NCBI GenBank assembly: GCA_028564675.1
Contig: JAOVVO010000136.1
Span: 1 to 64,000 of the forward strand
From: Onchocerca lupi
Taxonomy: Eukaryota > Nematoda > Chromadorea > Rhabditida > Onchocercidae
Direction: 5' to 3'
DNA length: 64,000 nucleotides
Shown: one piece after another, positions 61,687 through 64,000 of the stretch
Layout of the letters: each line of letters starts with the position of its first letter
Numbering within the stretch: position 1 is the first letter of the stretch
The notes under the pieces: generated by a model
Databases searched by the model: none
The model's input: the letters and a program-made list of their open reading frames with translations, nothing else
Told to the model about the DNA's origin: nothing
Made by a program: the position numbers and the translations under genes

Positions 61687-62175
61687 TGTCGAAAAAACCG
61701 AAATATTTTTTTGTATTATAGAAATATCATTGTTTATGCAAATTTTTGACCATAGCGCTATAATTAACATATTGTAACTGTGTGTTATTATGGCTAAATG
61801 GAGTAATAACTTTCACTATAAAAAGGGTTCTTATCTGAAGGAATTCATTCATTGATTCAGTCCTTTGCTCTGACCGGTCAGGGCATTCAATCCTTTAATC
61901 TGACCGGTCAAAGTCTTCAGTCCTTTGACCTGATCGGTATTCGACGAGCAGTGCTTCCCAAACCTCACCAAACCCTATTAATTCCCAATACTTTTAATCG
62001 GCAAATAATTTCCTTACTATCAAAGAGAAGTTCAAACCACCGATTATACAACGATATTCTCAATTTACTGGGAATTTAACTGTGGCAAATAAAACTCATC
62101 ATATTAGGGACTTCTTTACACAACAAAATCATTTGCATCAACTTCCAATTTTCCCTAAATTTTACTTTTCCGACA
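61687..62175 (+). repeat. 5' LTR
   Basis: 489 bp, TGTCG...CGACA. It carries a TATA-type promoter (CACTATAAAAAGGG at 61814-61827) followed by three tandem units of about 30 bp, two of which contain the perfect palindrome TGACCGGTCA. Confidence 0.85.
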
Positions 62176-62178
62176 ATT

Positions 62179-62196
62179 TGGTGCTACGAACCGGGA
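62179..62196 (+). promoter_or_regulatory. Putative tRNA primer-binding site
   Basis: TGGTGCTACGAACCGGGA begins with TGG, the complement of the tRNA CCA end, and starts three bases after the 5' LTR. Its reverse complement reads like a tRNA T-stem to acceptor-stem 3' end. Confidence 0.65.
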
Positions 62197-62680
62197 CAAT
62201 ATCTACCAACTTAATGATAAATCTGAACTGGCAAGGGAAGAGTTGGAACAACTTATCAAGGAGTAGTCCTTTGATCAAAGGAACAATCAGAGAGAACAGA
62301 ACTTTCAAAGAAGATTCAAGGAGCAGTCCTTCGATCAGAATCAACGTTCAGTGTAAAACGGAACTAATCAGATCGAACAAAACTTTCAGGAATTCCTCAA
62401 AGAAGATCCGAAAAGCAATTCTTTGATCAGAACGAATATTCAGTGTAAAAAAAAATAATTTGGGGATAACTACATTCAAAATTAATTGAAGAAGTTTACT
62501 CAGAAATGGATTCAGAAGAAGTTAACGACGAAACAATTCGGGACCAACCATTTCAACACTAATTGAAGAAATTTACCCGGAAGTGGATTCAGGAGAAGTT
62601 AATGACTAATTCAAGCAAGTTAATTTTGCTATAGCACCAAAATTCTTTCCCTGAAAGGATTCATTTTCTTCAATTAGGAA

Positions 62681-63131
62681 TGTCGAAAAAACAGAAATAT
62701 TTTTAGTATAGAAATATCTCTGTACATTCAAACTTTGAGCTTTACGATATAATTAACATATTGTAAATTGTGTTGTGCTTCAGATGTAGTAAATAACTTC
62801 ATTACAAAAAGGGTTCTAATATGCACGAGTTATATATTTTTATTAAATCCTTTGCTCTGACCCATTAGAACATCCAATTCTTTGCTCTAGCCGGTATTCG
62901 AGAGCAAAATTGCTTTCTAAACCTCATCAAATTCTATCAATTTCCAATAAACCGCAGATATCTTCCTTATTTTCAAAAAGAAGTACAAATTATCGGTTGC
63001 ATTATCGAACTCATTAATTCATTGATTATCATAACTGCATGAAATAAAATTCATCATATCAAGGATTTCATTACACAAAAAATCACTTGTACCAAATTCT
63101 AACGATTTCTCCAAATTTTACTGTTCCGACA
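62681..63131 (+). repeat. 3' LTR
   Basis: 451 bp, TGTCG...CGACA, colinear with the 5' LTR. The TATA element is changed (TTACAAAAAGGG), and the 30-bp repeat array is shortened to two poor copies lacking the palindrome. Confidence 0.85.
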
Positions 63132-63470
63132 ATATTTTCTTTACTCAAACTTATTGCAAGCAATAATTAATTCGAAATAATAATTATATTAACCTACTGG
63201 TGCCACAGAAATAAGGAAATTTCTTCAGAAATCATCACATCTATGTTTATAAGATGTTGAAAAGAAAACAGGCATAGAAAAAATCTCGAAAAACTCCCGA
63301 AATAATCCTTTCAAACCTCAAAAGAATCCCTTTCGAAACACAATACCTCACATCGTTTTATTGCGGTCTGTGAAAAAATGAAACTTTCGAAATATTTTTT
63401 AATTTTCGACATTTACACGTGGAAGTTGTCGTGAAGTCGCATGGAAGTTGCGTAAAGTCGTAAATTGAAA
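63132..63470. other. Flank after the LTR element, upstream of a possible + gene
   Basis: No exon seen. The stretch just before 63471 contains repeated GAAGTTG/GTAAAGTCG words (63420-63462). Confidence 0.4.
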
Positions 63471-63656
63471 ATGTTGAATGTTGTGGTGGAATTGTTAAGG
63501 TTTGCGTATACATTCTTGGAAGTAATCCTGAATTATATCTCTAAACCATCACTTATTATTAAAAGCCTTCTGTGTAGCACCGACAACAATTTGCAATCTC
63601 ATCAAATTCCCAATCATCTCGCTGTCTTATACACCGATAAGTATGCTATTTCACTT
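63471..63656 (+). CDS. Possible first exon of a NUS1-like protein (incomplete)
   Basis: A 62-codon open exon ending at CTT|GTAGGT in phase 0. It starts MLNVVVELLRFAYTFLEVIL, a plausible membrane segment. It ends with HQIPNHLAVLYTDKYAISL, which resembles the entry to the cis-prenyltransferase-like domain of NUS1 (Nogo-B receptor), where a LPVHLGLVI-type strand is conserved. NUS1 is the non-catalytic partner in dehydrodolichyl diphosphate synthase. No continuing exon could be fixed in the last 340 bp, so the rest would lie outside the window. The call rests on one short motif. Confidence 0.4.
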
Positions 63657-64000
63657 GTAGGTTTTTGAATTTAAGTTCTAGCTTAAATTTCAGAAAAGTT
63701 TTGTTGGAATTTCATAGTTTTTCTATGATTTGGGATTTAAAAGACTAATGCGCAATTCGTTTCTAATTTTCAACGAAAATCAATTTTTGTCCCTAAATTT
63801 TACTACTTCTCGTTGAAATTTCGAAATTCTTAAATGAGAACTATTAAACTTTACATTTTGTTTTTTTCTTTTTTTATTCTTTTTAAAATACGGAACTTCT
63901 AATCAATAATCTAAGCCAGGATTTCAGTGGAAATACCATTGATTTCTAAACATAAATTCCAAAAGTTTAATTTTCCATAAGATCCTAAAAGGTTTATATA
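63657..64000. other. Probable intron at the window end
   Basis: AT-rich DNA after the putative donor at 63657. Candidate AG acceptors at 63691 and 63926 lead quickly into stops, so no further exon is called. Confidence 0.35.

Larger units (their letters stand above)
61687..63131 (+). mobile_element. Miniature (TRIM-like) LTR retrotransposon, non-autonomous
   Basis: Two direct repeats, 61687-62175 and 62681-63131, both begin TGTCG and end CGACA and flank 505 bp. The five bases on each side are identical (ATATT at 61682-61686 and 63132-63136), a 5-bp target-site duplication. A TGG-initial 18-mer, TGGTGCTACGAACCGGGA, starts three bases inside the 5' LTR boundary and fits a tRNA primer-binding site; I could not name the tRNA. 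Just before the 3' LTR there is only a weak purine stretch. The interior has no gag-pol. It holds degenerate Gln/Asn/Arg-rich tandem units with in-frame stops (about 62215-62410) and a second repeated motif around 62480-62610. The LTRs differ at very roughly a fifth of positions, so the insertion is old or recombined. A BEL/Pao or Gypsy parent is possible. Confidence 0.85.

Noticed and set aside
61852..62079. 75-residue frame with IQSFxLTGQ repeats
   Set aside because: It has no ATG, lies wholly in the 5' LTR, and the peptide repeat is just the 30-bp DNA repeat read in frame.
62082..62426. 114-residue open frame as a gene
   Set aside because: It spans the 5' LTR end, the primer-binding site and repeated interior of the retroelement. 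The composition reflects those repeats and not a conserved protein.
1..64000. CRISPR arrays, bacterial operons, tRNA or rRNA genes
   Set aside because: No regularly spaced identical repeats, no Shine-Dalgarno-led gene strings and no recognisable tRNA cloverleaf or rRNA core were seen. The spliced genes are eukaryotic.

Overview
The window is nuclear DNA from a nematode, most probably a spirurid or filarial (clade III) worm. The reasons are a very AT-rich composition, long poly-A/poly-T tracts, genes split into many small exons by introns with short T-rich 3' ends, TTTTCAG-type acceptors just upstream of initiator ATGs (as expected for spliced-leader trans-splicing), and proteins that read as worm versions of conserved eukaryotic genes. 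Species assignment is inference. I rebuilt the exons by hand and checked that splice phases join.

Layout, left to right. 1-0.8 kb: 3' end of an NRDE-2 homolog (+). 2.2-3.9 kb: Golgi protein TVP23 (+). 5.5-7.9 kb: an N-myristoylation-type globin (-). 7.9-11.8 kb: gene-poor AT-rich DNA. 11.8-18.3 kb: the 21-exon DNA-repair nuclease XPF/ERCC4 (-). 19.5-23.1 kb: mitochondrial persulfide dioxygenase ETHE1 (-). 23-26 kb: repeats. 26.1-29.5 kb: TBC1D20-type Rab GAP (+). 31.4-36.3 kb: an unrecognised protein with about 14-16 membrane spans (+). 37-41.3 kb: signal recognition particle subunit SRP72 (-). 43-45.2 kb: two small genes only 10 nt apart (+). 45.6-48.3 kb: SDS22/PPP1R7, the leucine-rich-repeat regulator of PP1 (+). 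50.4-56.9 kb: carboxypeptidase Q (+). 57.5-59.6 kb: an unrecognised secreted protein (-). 60.6-61.4 kb: complex I subunit NDUFB3 (-). 61.7-63.1 kb: a small LTR retrotransposon with both LTRs, primer-binding site and target-site duplication. 63.5 kb: a possible NUS1-like first exon (+).

The genes are mostly housekeeping functions (DNA repair, ER/Golgi traffic, protein targeting, mitochondrial sulfur oxidation and respiration, PP1 control) and form no single pathway. The most unusual features are structural. Short local duplications carry a 3' splice site plus the start of an exon in ETHE1 and in carboxypeptidase Q, and there is a 21-nt duplicated acceptor in XPF. Three GC-AG introns occur among about 80. 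The miniature LTR element is complete at its ends. A five-copy dispersed repeat family lies in introns and intergenic DNA. Carboxypeptidase Q carries Asn at a predicted zinc-ligand position.
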